A stretch of 34,095 nucleotides of DNA from Candidatus Pelagibacter sp. (GCA_028097645.1 JAOHEU010000007.1:1-34095); one strand, 5' to 3'; numbered from the stretch's first letter, positions 17,523-25,159 are shown. The notes: generated from the sequence alone by a model not told the origin. Numbers and translations are program-made.

Positions 17523-18584
17523 TTAGTTTTTTTCCATCAGCCATAAGTTATTTCCCGCAAGAAAATATATTTTTCCATTGGTAGGGTGAACTTGTATATC
17601 TCTTATTCTACCAATTTTATCTTTGAAAATAATTGTTTCTTCAATCTTAGATAAATTTTGAAAATTTAACTTTCTCATTGATTTATCTTTTAAAGAAGTA
17701 ATGAGTGCTTCTCCATTCCACTCATTAAATTCTTTTCCTTTATAAATAGTTATTGCGCTTGTTGCTATTGAGGGCACCCAGTATTGGATTGCTTTTGTAA
17801 AGCCAGGCTTCCATTTCGGCCCAATTTTCGTACCTGAATAGTTCTTTCCGCCCCATCCTAATATCTTCCATCCATAGTTTTCACCTTTTTTTACTTCACC
17901 AAACCAATCACCACCTTTTGCACCATGGTTACTTGCATAAATTTTTTCATCAAAAGAGGAGTAGGTTAGACCTTGAGGATTACGAACACCAATTTGATAA
18001 ATTTCTGGTAACCAATCTGATTTACCCTCAAACTTAGGGTTATCTTTTGGAATACTACCATCCAAATGAATTCTGATAATACTTCCAGGATGGCTTGTTG
18101 GATCTTGAGCAATCATGCCACCGCCTCTTTCACCAGCAGATGCATAAAGATAATTATCTTTTATAGCTAGTCTGGAACCAAAATGATAACCAGATTCTAT
18201 TGGTGGTTCAGCTTGAAATATATTTTTAAAATCTAAAATTTTTTTATTTAATTTAGCCTTTGCAATTGAGGTACTTGTTTTCCAATCTCCTCGATTTTCA
18301 GAATAAGAAATCCACAAGTAATTATTTTGATAAATAATATCCAATAAACCTCCTTGTCTGTTTACAAAATAATTTAAGTTATGTTCAACTTTATAAACTT
18401 CTTCAGAAATAATATTTACTATTTTTATTTTCCCAGTTTTTTCTGTGATAATAAGTTCTTCATCATTTATAAAAGATGATCCCCATGGTTCTTCTAATTT
18501 TGTTATTTTTTTAAAACTATAATTTTGAGAATAGCCATTAGTTGAAAAAAAAATAAGTATAATTAAAAAACTAAATATTTTCAT
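17523..18584 (-). CDS. Exported glucose/sorbosone dehydrogenase-like beta-propeller
   Basis: I start this gene at the internal ATG 18582-18584 because it gives a clean signal peptide, MKIFSFLIILIFFSTNGYSQ, and a 28-bp gap from the SDR stop. An upstream ATG at 18647 would add 21 non-signal residues and overlap the SDR gene. The mature part, about 333 residues, is a PQQ-type soluble glucose dehydrogenase-like propeller: YHFGSRLAI, LYASAGERGGG, PGSIIRIHLDGSIPKDNP, GVRNPQGLTY, ASNHGAKGGDWFGEV and GENYGWKI. The equivalent of GDRG reads GERG. It may oxidise an aldose or another polyol in the periplasm; use of PQQ is assumed from the family. It is the gene directly downstream of the SDR gene. Confidence 0.88.
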   Translation of the reverse strand: MKIFSFLIILIFFSTNGYSQNYSFKKITKLEEPWGSSFINDEELIITEKTGKIKIVNIISEEVYKVEHNLNYFVNRQGGLLDIIYQNNYLWISYSENRGDWKTSTSIAKAKLNKKILDFKNIFQAEPPIESGYHFGSRLAIKDNYLYASAGERGGGMIAQDPTSHPGSIIRIHLDGSIPKDNPKFEGKSDWLPEIYQIGVRNPQGLTYSSFDEKIYASNHGAKGGDWFGEVKKGENYGWKILGWGGKNYSGTKIGPKWKPGFTKAIQYWVPSIATSAITIYKGKEFNEWNGEALITSLKDKSMRKLNFQNLSKIEETIIFKDKIGRIRDIQVHPTNGKIYFLAGNNLWLMEKN

Positions 18585-18612
18585 AAAGAATAAGTAAAAA
18601 TTTTTTTTCACT

Positions 18613-19323
18613 CTATGAAAGTTTTGATCTACCACCATCAACTGCAATAATTTGACCTGTTACCCAGGAACTGTCTTCAGTAATTAAAAACTTTGCAAGA
18701 GAAGCGGAATCTTTTCCTTCACCCAATCTTTTTAGTGGATGAGCTTTTGCAATACCCTCTGCTATTGTTGTATTTTTAAGCATTGGTTCAGCAATTTTTG
18801 ATTTTGTTAAACTTGGAGCAATACAATTCACTCTTATGTGTGGGGCAAATTCTGCTGCTAACGATACCGTTAATCCTTCAACGGCAGCTTTAGCTGATGC
18901 AATAATTGCATGGTTTGTAAACCCTCTTTGAGCTGCTACTGTTGAAAATAAAACAATAGAGCCCTTGTTTTTTTTTAAACTTTCTTGATATCCTTTAATA
19001 ACCTCTACTGCTGAATAAAGATTTAATTTCATACATTTATTAAAATCTTGTTCCGTAACCATTCTTAATGGCTTTAAATCAATTGAACCCACGCAGTATG
19101 CAATTCCTTTTATCTCAGAAACATCTGCTTTAACTTTTTCAATAAAACCTTCTTCTAAAACATCGGCAACTGTAAATGTGCAACCTAATTTTTCAGCAAT
19201 AGAACTTACTTCACTTTCATTTCTTGCAATTAAGTGAATATCATTTCCAGAATTTTTTAATTGTTCAGCTAGACTTGAACCAATAGAACCTGTCGCACCA
19301 AAGATTAGATATTTTTCTGACAT
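18613..19323 (-). CDS. SDR-family oxidoreductase lacking the catalytic Tyr
   Basis: A 236-residue Rossmann protein with GATGSIGSSLAEQL (9-22, cofactor loop), CVGS in place of NNAG (77-80), a Ser at S127 (VLFSTVAA), K145 in ASAKAAVEGL and RVNCIAPSLTKSKIAEPML (164-182). In classical SDRs the active site is YxxxK, with Tyr four residues before the Lys; here that position is I141 (NHAIIASAK). The Lys and Ser are kept, so cofactor binding is likely but standard Tyr-based catalysis is not. I recall related SDRs with this NHA.IA.AK variation linked to photolyase genes. It is divergent from the photolyase-like gene with only 27 bp between start codons. Confidence 0.88.
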   Translation of the reverse strand: MSEKYLIFGATGSIGSSLAEQLKNSGNDIHLIARNESEVSSIAEKLGCTFTVADVLEEGFIEKVKADVSEIKGIAYCVGSIDLKPLRMVTEQDFNKCMKLNLYSAVEVIKGYQESLKKNKGSIVLFSTVAAQRGFTNHAIIASAKAAVEGLTVSLAAEFAPHIRVNCIAPSLTKSKIAEPMLKNTTIAEGIAKAHPLKRLGEGKDSASLAKFLITEDSSWVTGQIIAVDGGRSKLS

Positions 19324-19350
19324 AAATTTTATTATTAGTTATATTTAACT

Positions 19351-20841
19351 ATGAAATTATTTTTTATACTTGGTAACCAGTTATTTCCATTAAAATACTT
19401 AGACCGCTTCAAAAAGGATCATGTATTTTTTATTGCGGAAGATAATGGATTATGCACTTATGAAAAACATCATAAGCAAAAAATACTGCTATTCTTATCT
19501 TCTATGCGATCATATGCGGATAGTCTCAATAAGAATAGGTTTAAATTAGATTACTTAAAAATAGAAGATAAAGATTTTAAAGATGATTATTTAAAGAAAT
19601 TAAAAAAAATAATTAGTCAAAAAAAAATTACTGAAATTACAAGCTTTGAGATTGAAGATAAATTTTTTGAAAAGAAAATTTCACAATTCCTTAAAAAAGA
19701 AAAAGTTAAATGGAATATGGTTCAAACACCCATGTTTTTAAATTCTAGAGATGAATTTAAAAATTATTTGGGAAAATCTAAAAAACCCTTTATGGCGACA
19801 TTCTACAAAGAAGTTAGGAGAAAATCTGGAATTCTAATGGGTGCTGATGGAAATCCTATTGGAGGTAAATGGAGTTTTGATGAAGATAATAGAAATAAAT
19901 TACCTAAAGATATTTCAATACCAAAATTTCCAAAAATTAATGAAACTAGTCATACCAAAAAGCTAAAACCAATTATTGAAAAATTATTTAAAAATCATCC
20001 AGGAAGCACAAATAACTTTTGGCTTGCAACAGAATATGAAGACGTTGTTAAACTTTTAAACTTTTTTATAAAAGAAAAATCTAATTTATTTGGTGATTAC
20101 GAAGATGCTGTAAATCAAAATGATAATATTTTATTTCACAGTGCTTTAAGTCCTTATATTAACATAGGTTTAATAACCCCTGAATTTATTATTCAAAAAA
20201 TTTTAGATTTTCATAAGAAAAATAAAATAAGAATGAACTCACTTGAAGGATATATCCGTCAGGTAATTGGATGGAGAGAGTTTATGCGAGGAATTTATCA
20301 AGGTTATTCTGAAGAAATGGAATCTAGAAATTTCTTTAAACAAAATAGAAAAATGAAAAGTTCTTGGTATGAAGGAACCACAGGCTTACCACCGTTAGAT
20401 CATGCAATTCAAAATGCAGTTAATCACGGATGGTCTCATCACATAGAAAGATTAATGATTTTATCTAACATAATGAACCTTTGTGAAATTAAGCCCACAA
20501 TAGTTTATAAATGGTTTATGGAAATGTTTGTAGATTCATCTGACTGGGTAATGGTTCCAAATGTATATGGGATGGGTTTATTCAGCGATGGTGGAATTTT
20601 TGCAACCAAACCTTATATCTGTGGATCTGCTTATTTTATGAAAATGATGGATTTTAAAAAAGGGGATTGGTGTAATACGATGGATGGATTGTATTGGAGG
20701 TTCATTGATCGAAATAGAAAATTTTTTTTAACAAATCCAAGATTATCAATGATGGTTCGTATCTTTGATAAAATGAAAGAGGAAAGAAAAAAAATGATTT
20801 TATCTGAAGCAGATAAATTTATTAAACAAAATACTATTTAG
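19351..20841 (+). CDS. Cryptochrome/photolyase family protein (PhrB-like)
   Basis: A 496-residue flavoprotein of the family related to PhrB (6-4 photolyase with FeS cluster). It opens with the N-terminal alpha/beta domain LFFILGNQLFP (3-13) and later has EGYIRQVIGWREFMRGIY (299-316), NHGWSHHIERLMILSNIMNLCEIKP (358-382), WVMVPNVYGMGLFSDGG (399-415), KPYICGSAYFMKMM (420-433) and DGLYWRFIDRNRKFFLTNPR (445-464). Its role should be light-driven DNA repair or light sensing with FAD. The Cys positions C378 and C441 match two of the four FeS ligands, but the CxxC pair seems absent. It overlaps the DUF2256 gene by one base (TAGTG). The SDR lies divergently 27 bp upstream. Confidence 0.92.
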   Translation: MKLFFILGNQLFPLKYLDRFKKDHVFFIAEDNGLCTYEKHHKQKILLFLSSMRSYADSLNKNRFKLDYLKIEDKDFKDDYLKKLKKIISQKKITEITSFEIEDKFFEKKISQFLKKEKVKWNMVQTPMFLNSRDEFKNYLGKSKKPFMATFYKEVRRKSGILMGADGNPIGGKWSFDEDNRNKLPKDISIPKFPKINETSHTKKLKPIIEKLFKNHPGSTNNFWLATEYEDVVKLLNFFIKEKSNLFGDYEDAVNQNDNILFHSALSPYINIGLITPEFIIQKILDFHKKNKIRMNSLEGYIRQVIGWREFMRGIYQGYSEEMESRNFFKQNRKMKSSWYEGTTGLPPLDHAIQNAVNHGWSHHIERLMILSNIMNLCEIKPTIVYKWFMEMFVDSSDWVMVPNVYGMGLFSDGGIFATKPYICGSAYFMKMMDFKKGDWCNTMDGLYWRFIDRNRKFFLTNPRLSMMVRIFDKMKEERKKMILSEADKFIKQNTI

Positions 20842-20963
20842 TGAAAAAAGAAAATCTACCTTCAAAAATTTGTCCAGTTTGTAAAAGACCCTTTGTTTGG
20901 CGTAAGAAGTGGAAATTAAATTGGGATAAAGTAAAGTATTGTTCTAAGAAGTGTTCTAAGTGA
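20841..20963 (+). CDS. DUF2256 small zinc-ribbon-like protein
   Basis: A 40-residue protein read from a GTG at 20841 to a TGA at 20961-20963, short enough to be missed by many gene callers. It matches DUF2256: LPSKICPVCKRPFVWRKKW, NWDKVKYCSKKCSK. Cysteines at 11, 14, 34 and 38 form CxxC...CxxxC, consistent with one zinc. Start and stop both overlap neighbours: the GTG shares one base with the photolyase stop (TAGTG), and its TGA overlaps the GTG start of the next gene by 4 bp. This tight placement and the family's habit of sitting with photolyase genes support it as real. Function is unknown. Confidence 0.92.
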   Translation: MKKENLPSKICPVCKRPFVWRKKWKLNWDKVKYCSKKCSK

Positions 20964-21376
20964 TTTATTTATCTCTATTTGCTATATCTTTTTTAGCAGC
21001 AACAATTTTACCATTTTCTTCTGAACTCACATTAGCAGGGTTAATTGCAACATCAGATTATGACAATTTATTATTGTTAATTGTTGCAAGTTTTGGAAAT
21101 GTTTTAGGGTCTGTAGTAAATTGGGCCCTAGGATCTTATTCTAGAAACCTTACTACAAAAAAGTGGTTTCCATTTAAAGAAACACAAATAGAAAGATCAT
21201 CAAAATGGTTTAGAAAGTTTGGTAAATGGTCATTATTATTTGCCTGGGTTCCTGTTTTAGGTGATCCACTAACTTTAGTTGCAGGCATATTGAGAGTAAA
21301 ATTTATTGATTTTATTATTTTAGTGGCAATTGGAAAAGTAAGCAGATACCTTATCGTCTTCTATTTGATTGGTTAA
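20960..21376 (+). CDS. YqaA/DedA-like (VTT domain) membrane protein
   Basis: A 138-residue membrane protein with three or four hydrophobic segments. It begins at a GTG at 20960 overlapping the DUF2256 stop by 4 bp. Features are FLAATILPFSSELTLAGLIA (11-30), ASFGNVLGSVVNWALGSY (43-60) and the VTT-like RKFGKWSLLFAWVPVLGDPLTLVAGILRVKF (about 84-114). YqaA proteins are small relatives of the DedA/SNARE-associated family, which affects lipid or membrane potential; the specific function is unknown. It is cotranscribed with the photolyase-like and DUF2256 genes. Confidence 0.88.
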   Translation: MIYLSLFAISFLAATILPFSSELTLAGLIATSDYDNLLLLIVASFGNVLGSVVNWALGSYSRNLTTKKWFPFKETQIERSSKWFRKFGKWSLLFAWVPVLGDPLTLVAGILRVKFIDFIILVAIGKVSRYLIVFYLIG

Positions 21377-21379
21377 GCT

Positions 21380-22099
21380 ATGAATATATTAGTTTTACAA
21401 CATATAAAAATTGAAGATCCAGGTTACATCAAGGATTTAATGTTGGCTGATGGAGTTAAGTTAACCACCATTGAGCTTGATGAGGGTGAAAAAATTCCAA
21501 GTGATTTAAGTAAATTTGATGCTATGTTTTGTATGGGTGGCCCAATGGATACCTATATGGAAAAAGAATATCCTTGGTTAATTAAAGAAAAAAAAGCAAT
21601 TAAAGAATTTGTTATCAACTTAAAAAAACCTTATTTAGGATTTTGTCTTGGTTGCCAGTTATTAGGCGAAGTTGTGGGTGGTAAAGTGGTTAAATCAAAT
21701 CTAGCAGAAATTGGTATTATGGACATCAATTTTACAAAAGAGAAAAATGAAGATAAATTATTTTCTAAATTTCCAAATCAGATTAAAAGTTTGCAATGGC
21801 ACTCTTATGAGGTTCAAGGGATAGAGAATAATAAAGATATAACTTTATTAGCTTCATCTCCTATAACCAAATACCAAATTTTTAAATATCAAAATCATGC
21901 TTATGGAATTCAATTTCACATAGAAATTAAAGATACTACTGTCAATGAGTGGGGATGTGTTCCAGAATATAAAAAAGCTCTTGAAGATCAGCTAGGAAAT
22001 GGTGCTTTAGAAAAATTTGATAATACTGCAAAAGATAATATGTCTGATATGAATAATTATTCTAAAATTCTTTACGAGAATTTTAAAAAGATATCATGA
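21380..22099 (+). CDS. Class I glutamine amidotransferase domain protein
   Basis: A 239-residue protein of the GMP synthase-like glutamine amidotransferase type 1 group. It has CMGGPMDTYMEKEYPWL (51-67), the nucleophile elbow LGFCLGCQLLG (86-96, with C92), LQWHSYEV (138-145) and IQFHIEIKDTTVNEW (177-191, with H180 and E182), giving a complete Cys-His-Glu triad. No synthetase domain follows, so it is a stand-alone hydrolase that must work with another partner or on another substrate such as gamma-glutamyl compounds. It lies 3 bp after the YqaA gene and overlaps the GNAT gene by 4 bp. Confidence 0.9.
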   Translation: MNILVLQHIKIEDPGYIKDLMLADGVKLTTIELDEGEKIPSDLSKFDAMFCMGGPMDTYMEKEYPWLIKEKKAIKEFVINLKKPYLGFCLGCQLLGEVVGGKVVKSNLAEIGIMDINFTKEKNEDKLFSKFPNQIKSLQWHSYEVQGIENNKDITLLASSPITKYQIFKYQNHAYGIQFHIEIKDTTVNEWGCVPEYKKALEDQLGNGALEKFDNTAKDNMSDMNNYSKILYENFKKIS

Positions 22100-22767
22100 A
22101 AAAATTTAAGCTAGGTCCCAAAGTAAAATTTAAAAAAGCAAAGCTTCCAGTAAAAAAAAGATTGGTTGGCGATTATACAATCCTTGAGCCTTTAAACGTT
22201 AGGAAACATGCACAAAATCTATATTTAGAATATTCAAAAGATAAAAAGAATATAATTTGGACATACTTACCCTACGGTCCATTTAGAACATATTTAAGTT
22301 TTAGAAATTGGCTTAAATCATTTTGTTTAAACAAAGACCCTTTTTTTTTTGCAATTTATTCTAAGAGACATAAGAAATATTGTGGGATGGCGAGTTATTT
22401 AAGAATTGAACCCGATCATGGTTCAATTGAAGTTGGGCATATAAATTATTCTCCACTTTTACAAAATTCTGTTGAGGGAACTGAAACAATGTATTTGATG
22501 ATGAGAAATGCCTTCGATGTTTTAGGTAACAGAAGATATGAGTGGAAATGTAATAATTTAAATTCAGCCTCAAAAAAAGCAGCTTTAAGATTAGGTTTTA
22601 GTTTTGAAGGTGTGTTTAGACAGATGTTCATCTTTAAAGGCCGAAGCAGAGACTCAGCCTGGTTTTCAATCTTAGACAAAGAATGGCCTAAATTAAAAAA
22701 TAGATATTTAAAATATTTAAAAAAGACAAATTTTGATAAAAATTTTAAACAGATAAAGAAAATATGA
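22096..22767 (+). CDS. GNAT family N-acetyltransferase (RimJ/RimL-like)
   Basis: A 223-residue protein of the Acetyltransf_3 type. It has a basic N terminus (about 1-22), then DYTILEPLNVRKHAQNLYLEY (26-46), FFAIYSKRHKKYCGMASYLRIEPDHGSIEVGHINYSP (about 84-120), ETMYLMMRNAFDVLGNRRYEWKCNNLNSASKKAALRLGFSFEGVFRQMFIFKGRSRDSAWFSIL (about 130-193). The NxxSxxxxxxLGFxxEG pattern is the acetyl-CoA-binding and substrate end of this group. It could acetylate a protein N terminus, a nucleotide or a small amine; the substrate is unknown. It overlaps both neighbours by 4 bp. Confidence 0.88.
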   Translation: MKKFKLGPKVKFKKAKLPVKKRLVGDYTILEPLNVRKHAQNLYLEYSKDKKNIIWTYLPYGPFRTYLSFRNWLKSFCLNKDPFFFAIYSKRHKKYCGMASYLRIEPDHGSIEVGHINYSPLLQNSVEGTETMYLMMRNAFDVLGNRRYEWKCNNLNSASKKAALRLGFSFEGVFRQMFIFKGRSRDSAWFSILDKEWPKLKNRYLKYLKKTNFDKNFKQIKKI

Positions 22768-22985
22768 ATAATAAATTTTTTGAATGGGCTGGTGTCATTA
22801 CGGCTATTTTGTATTCAATGTTTGTAGCACTAAATATTGGAATAGAATTTTTTGGTTTCTGTTTATTATTATTATCAGCAATTTTAATTGGAATTTGGGC
22901 CTTCAGGGGAGGTCACAAGGGAATACTTTTATTGCAGTTCTTTTACGCAACGGCAGGTATTATTGGAATGATACGTTGGTTTTAA
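22764..22985 (+). CDS. Small three-TM membrane protein, unknown
   Basis: A 73-residue hydrophobic protein with three predicted segments (about 8-27, 30-47 and 52-72), separated by FRGGHKG. It has a resemblance to one repeat of PnuC-like or YgjV-like small membrane proteins, but I cannot name a family. It overlaps the GNAT gene by 4 bp (ATGA) and ends 40 bp before marC. The frame is preferred over a +2-frame open stretch at 22784-22990 because of the overlap-coupled start and the cleaner hydrophobic pattern. Confidence 0.65.
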   Translation: MNNKFFEWAGVITAILYSMFVALNIGIEFFGFCLLLLSAILIGIWAFRGGHKGILLLQFFYATAGIIGMIRWF

Positions 22986-23025
22986 TTTAAATTGTAATTG
23001 CTTTTTAAAAAGATAAATCAATCAA

Positions 23026-23633
23026 ATGTCAGAAATTTTTATTCAAACTTTTTTCTTATATTTTATAGTTATAGATCCTTTGGGAAATACTCCGCTATTT
23101 TTAAGTATTACTCAAAACATGGATACTAACAAAAAATAAGAATAGCATTAAGTGCATCAATAATAGCTTCAATCATATTGTTATTTTTTGCATTACTTGG
23201 AAGTTCATTATTGAGTTATTTAAATATTTCATATCCAGCATTTACAATTGGTGGAGGAATAATTTTACTAATAATTGCAATAGAGATGTTATTTGATAAG
23301 CGCCAACAAAGGAAAGGAGAGGATCTAGATCTTAATTCTGATAATGTTAGTGTTTTTCCTTTAGCAACACCTATCATTGCTGGCCCTGCAGCTATTACTT
23401 CAGTAATTGTTTCTGTCTCAGATATTGGAACTAATTTAACAAATCAAACTGTAGGAATGTTGTCTTTAGTGTTTGTTTTATTTTTAACTTTTATAATTTT
23501 TTTTATAGCTTCAAAATTTTCTAAATTAATAAATAAAAAAATAATTGGTGTAATCTCAAGAGTAGTTGCTATTATTCTTGTTGGATTAAGTGTTCAATAT
23601 ATTTTAGATGGTATTAAAACTTTCTTGGCTTAA
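23026..23633 (+). pseudogene. marC: MarC family membrane protein, single frameshift
   Basis: The first 37 codons, from ATG 23026, read MSEIFIQTFFLYFIVIDPLGNTPLF (the MarC N terminus with IDPLGN) and continue to a TAA at 23137-23139 directly after an A-run (23131-23136). In the frame one base back (codons from 23136) the protein continues as IRIALSASIIASIILLFFALLGSSLLSYLNIS and runs in frame to 23633, including PLATPIIAGPAAIT (113-126 of the rebuilt protein) and six hydrophobic segments. Adding one base to the run (A6 to A7) would give an intact 202-residue MarC. MarC proteins are multipass inner-membrane proteins of unknown activity. This may be a true pseudogene, a sequencing error in a homopolymer, or slippage. 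It overlaps the convergent flavoprotein gene by 4 bp. Confidence 0.85.
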
Positions 23634-24772
23634 TTAAAATTAGCAATAATTTTTGGGATATAATTTTTAAAATTAAAAAAACCTTTATTACAATATTGCC
23701 AAGAAAACTGATCTAATTTTCTATATAAAAATTTTATATTTTGTAATTGATTATTTTGAATAAAACTCAAATTTTCACTAACGGTTGGATAAAGAGCATA
23801 AACCTTTTCAGTAATATTCTTTAAATCATTAATGTTAATAGTTTCGCAATTAATTGATTTTTCTATTAATCTTGTTTTTTGATCCTTTAAAAGATTAGCT
23901 TTAAATTTCAATACTTTTTCACTTAATTTAATATTTCTATTTGATTCATTTGAGATTAATAAAATTTTTTTAAATTTATGTTCTTTAAAATCAGAAAATT
24001 CAAAAGTCATATTATTTTCAAATATTAATAAAATTTTATCTTCTAAAATTTCAAAATTTAAAAAATCTTTTTTACTAATAGAATAAGTTTTGTCACTGAA
24101 TATTGGTGAGGCATTTTCATTAAGCTGTATATTTTGAAATCGATTATTAGTAAATTTTTTAATATTCCATTCACTTGCAAGGTAATGTTTTCCTTGTGTT
24201 TGAATGCCCGCTACCCATCTCCAGCCAAGAGTATTTGAGGCAGCATCCCCATCATAAAGATGTTGCATAAAAAATTCAGCACCTAGTTGCCAAGGTAATT
24301 CTAGAGTAAATATCCAGATACTTGCAAACCACATTCTGGTATGATTATGAAGGTAGTTATTTTCTTTTAGTTCCTTTACCCACTGATTAAAGCATTCTAT
24401 ATTTGTTTTTCCTTCAATCGCATTTAGATAATTTTGGTTGCTTTTAAATTCATTTCTAAGATTATTTAATTCGACTAAATAATCTGACCAAACATTAGGT
24501 CTTAATTCTAACCAACCTTTCCAATAAACACGCCACAAAACTTCCTGAATAAATTTTTCATTTTTTGCAAATGAAAATTTTTTAAGGGATTTATCAATAA
24601 CTTCTAATTCATTTATTACTCCGTGAGTTATGTATGGAGATAAACATGAAATATTAGATCTATCATCAGGGCCAAAATCAAAATTTCTTAATTTAGAATA
24701 TTCTGAAAGATTATTTTCAACAAAATCATTTAATTTATCAACGGCCTTAGCCCTCGAAGCTTCAAATTTCAT
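23630..24772 (-). CDS. Photolyase FAD-domain protein with C-terminal alpha/beta extension
   Basis: A 380-residue flavoprotein. The N-terminal part (about 1-215) is the photolyase/cryptochrome FAD-binding domain: FGPDDRSNISCLSPYITHGVI (33-53), FIQEVLWRVYWKGWLELRPNVW (74-95), NNYLHNHTRMWFAS (138-151) and LYDGDAASNTLGWRWVAG (172-189). There is no antenna (alpha/beta) domain before it, since the protein begins only 30 residues ahead of FAD-domain motifs. Instead a C-terminal stretch (about 240-375) has alternating strand and helix character and ends in SWQYCNKGFFNFKNYIPKII, reminiscent of the C-terminal segment in some alphaproteobacterial FAD-binding proteins. It may be a repair enzyme or light sensor; it is not a conventional class I photolyase. 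Its stop overlaps marC by 4 bp. Confidence 0.88.
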   Translation of the reverse strand: MKFEASRAKAVDKLNDFVENNLSEYSKLRNFDFGPDDRSNISCLSPYITHGVINELEVIDKSLKKFSFAKNEKFIQEVLWRVYWKGWLELRPNVWSDYLVELNNLRNEFKSNQNYLNAIEGKTNIECFNQWVKELKENNYLHNHTRMWFASIWIFTLELPWQLGAEFFMQHLYDGDAASNTLGWRWVAGIQTQGKHYLASEWNIKKFTNNRFQNIQLNENASPIFSDKTYSISKKDFLNFEILEDKILLIFENNMTFEFSDFKEHKFKKILLISNESNRNIKLSEKVLKFKANLLKDQKTRLIEKSINCETININDLKNITEKVYALYPTVSENLSFIQNNQLQNIKFLYRKLDQFSWQYCNKGFFNFKNYIPKIIANFN

Positions 24773-24778
24773 ACTAAA

Positions 24779-25159
24779 TTATTTTGTTTTTTTTTTCTTT
24801 AAACCCAATTTATCACTGTGTCTTAGTCTTAAAATTACAATTGCAGCTGCAATAAGAACTATAGCAACAGCTTCATATACTAATGCAGTTGGATCCATTT
24901 CTTTACCTTGCAAAATTATAAATCGAGCAAGAGCAGTGATAGCGATTAAAAGAGGAAGAGTAATGCTAATTGATTGTTGATCCCAAAATACTCTAACCAT
25001 TGCAAGAACCTCTAAATATAGAAACATTAAAAGCAAATCAGCTAGTGTTACTGATTGATTTAGAAACATATTTTTAATTTCTATACCAACAGCAATCACT
25101 GTGCTTATTAAAATAATACACATTAAAATTAGTTGTAAATTTTTTGCTATTTTTTCCAT
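24779..25159 (-). CDS. PsiE-like membrane protein
   Basis: A 126-residue protein with four hydrophobic segments (about 9-29, 38-55, 66-85 and 92-110) and a Lys-rich C-terminal tail (LGLKKKKTK). The central segment LADLLLMFLYLEVLAMVRVFWDQQSISITLPLLIAITALARFIIL, including the LEV and TLPLLIAITALAR stretches, matches PsiE, the phosphate-starvation-inducible E family. The name reflects regulation in E. coli, and no function is known. Its start overlaps the stop of the upstream membrane gene by one base (TAATG). Whether phosphate controls it here is unknown: I see no Pho-box-like repeat upstream. Confidence 0.82.
   Translation of the reverse strand: MEKIAKNLQLILMCIILISTVIAVGIEIKNMFLNQSVTLADLLLMFLYLEVLAMVRVFWDQQSISITLPLLIAITALARFIILQGKEMDPTALVYEAVAIVLIAAAIVILRLRHSDKLGLKKKKTK

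Noticed and set aside
22784..22990. Alternative reading frame over the small three-TM gene
   Set aside because: The 22764-22985 frame has a coupled ATGA start and cleaner membrane segments.
23131..23139. Programmed -1 frameshift in marC
   Set aside because: The site is only an A6 run without a classic heptamer or a visible downstream stimulator, and a one-base indel in a homopolymer is the simpler explanation; I list the gene as frameshifted instead.
24630..24980. Plus-strand open frame spanning the ends of the flavoprotein and PsiE-like genes
   Set aside because: It lies antisense across two real genes and their gap, with no motif. Its hydrophobic character comes from the membrane gene read backwards.
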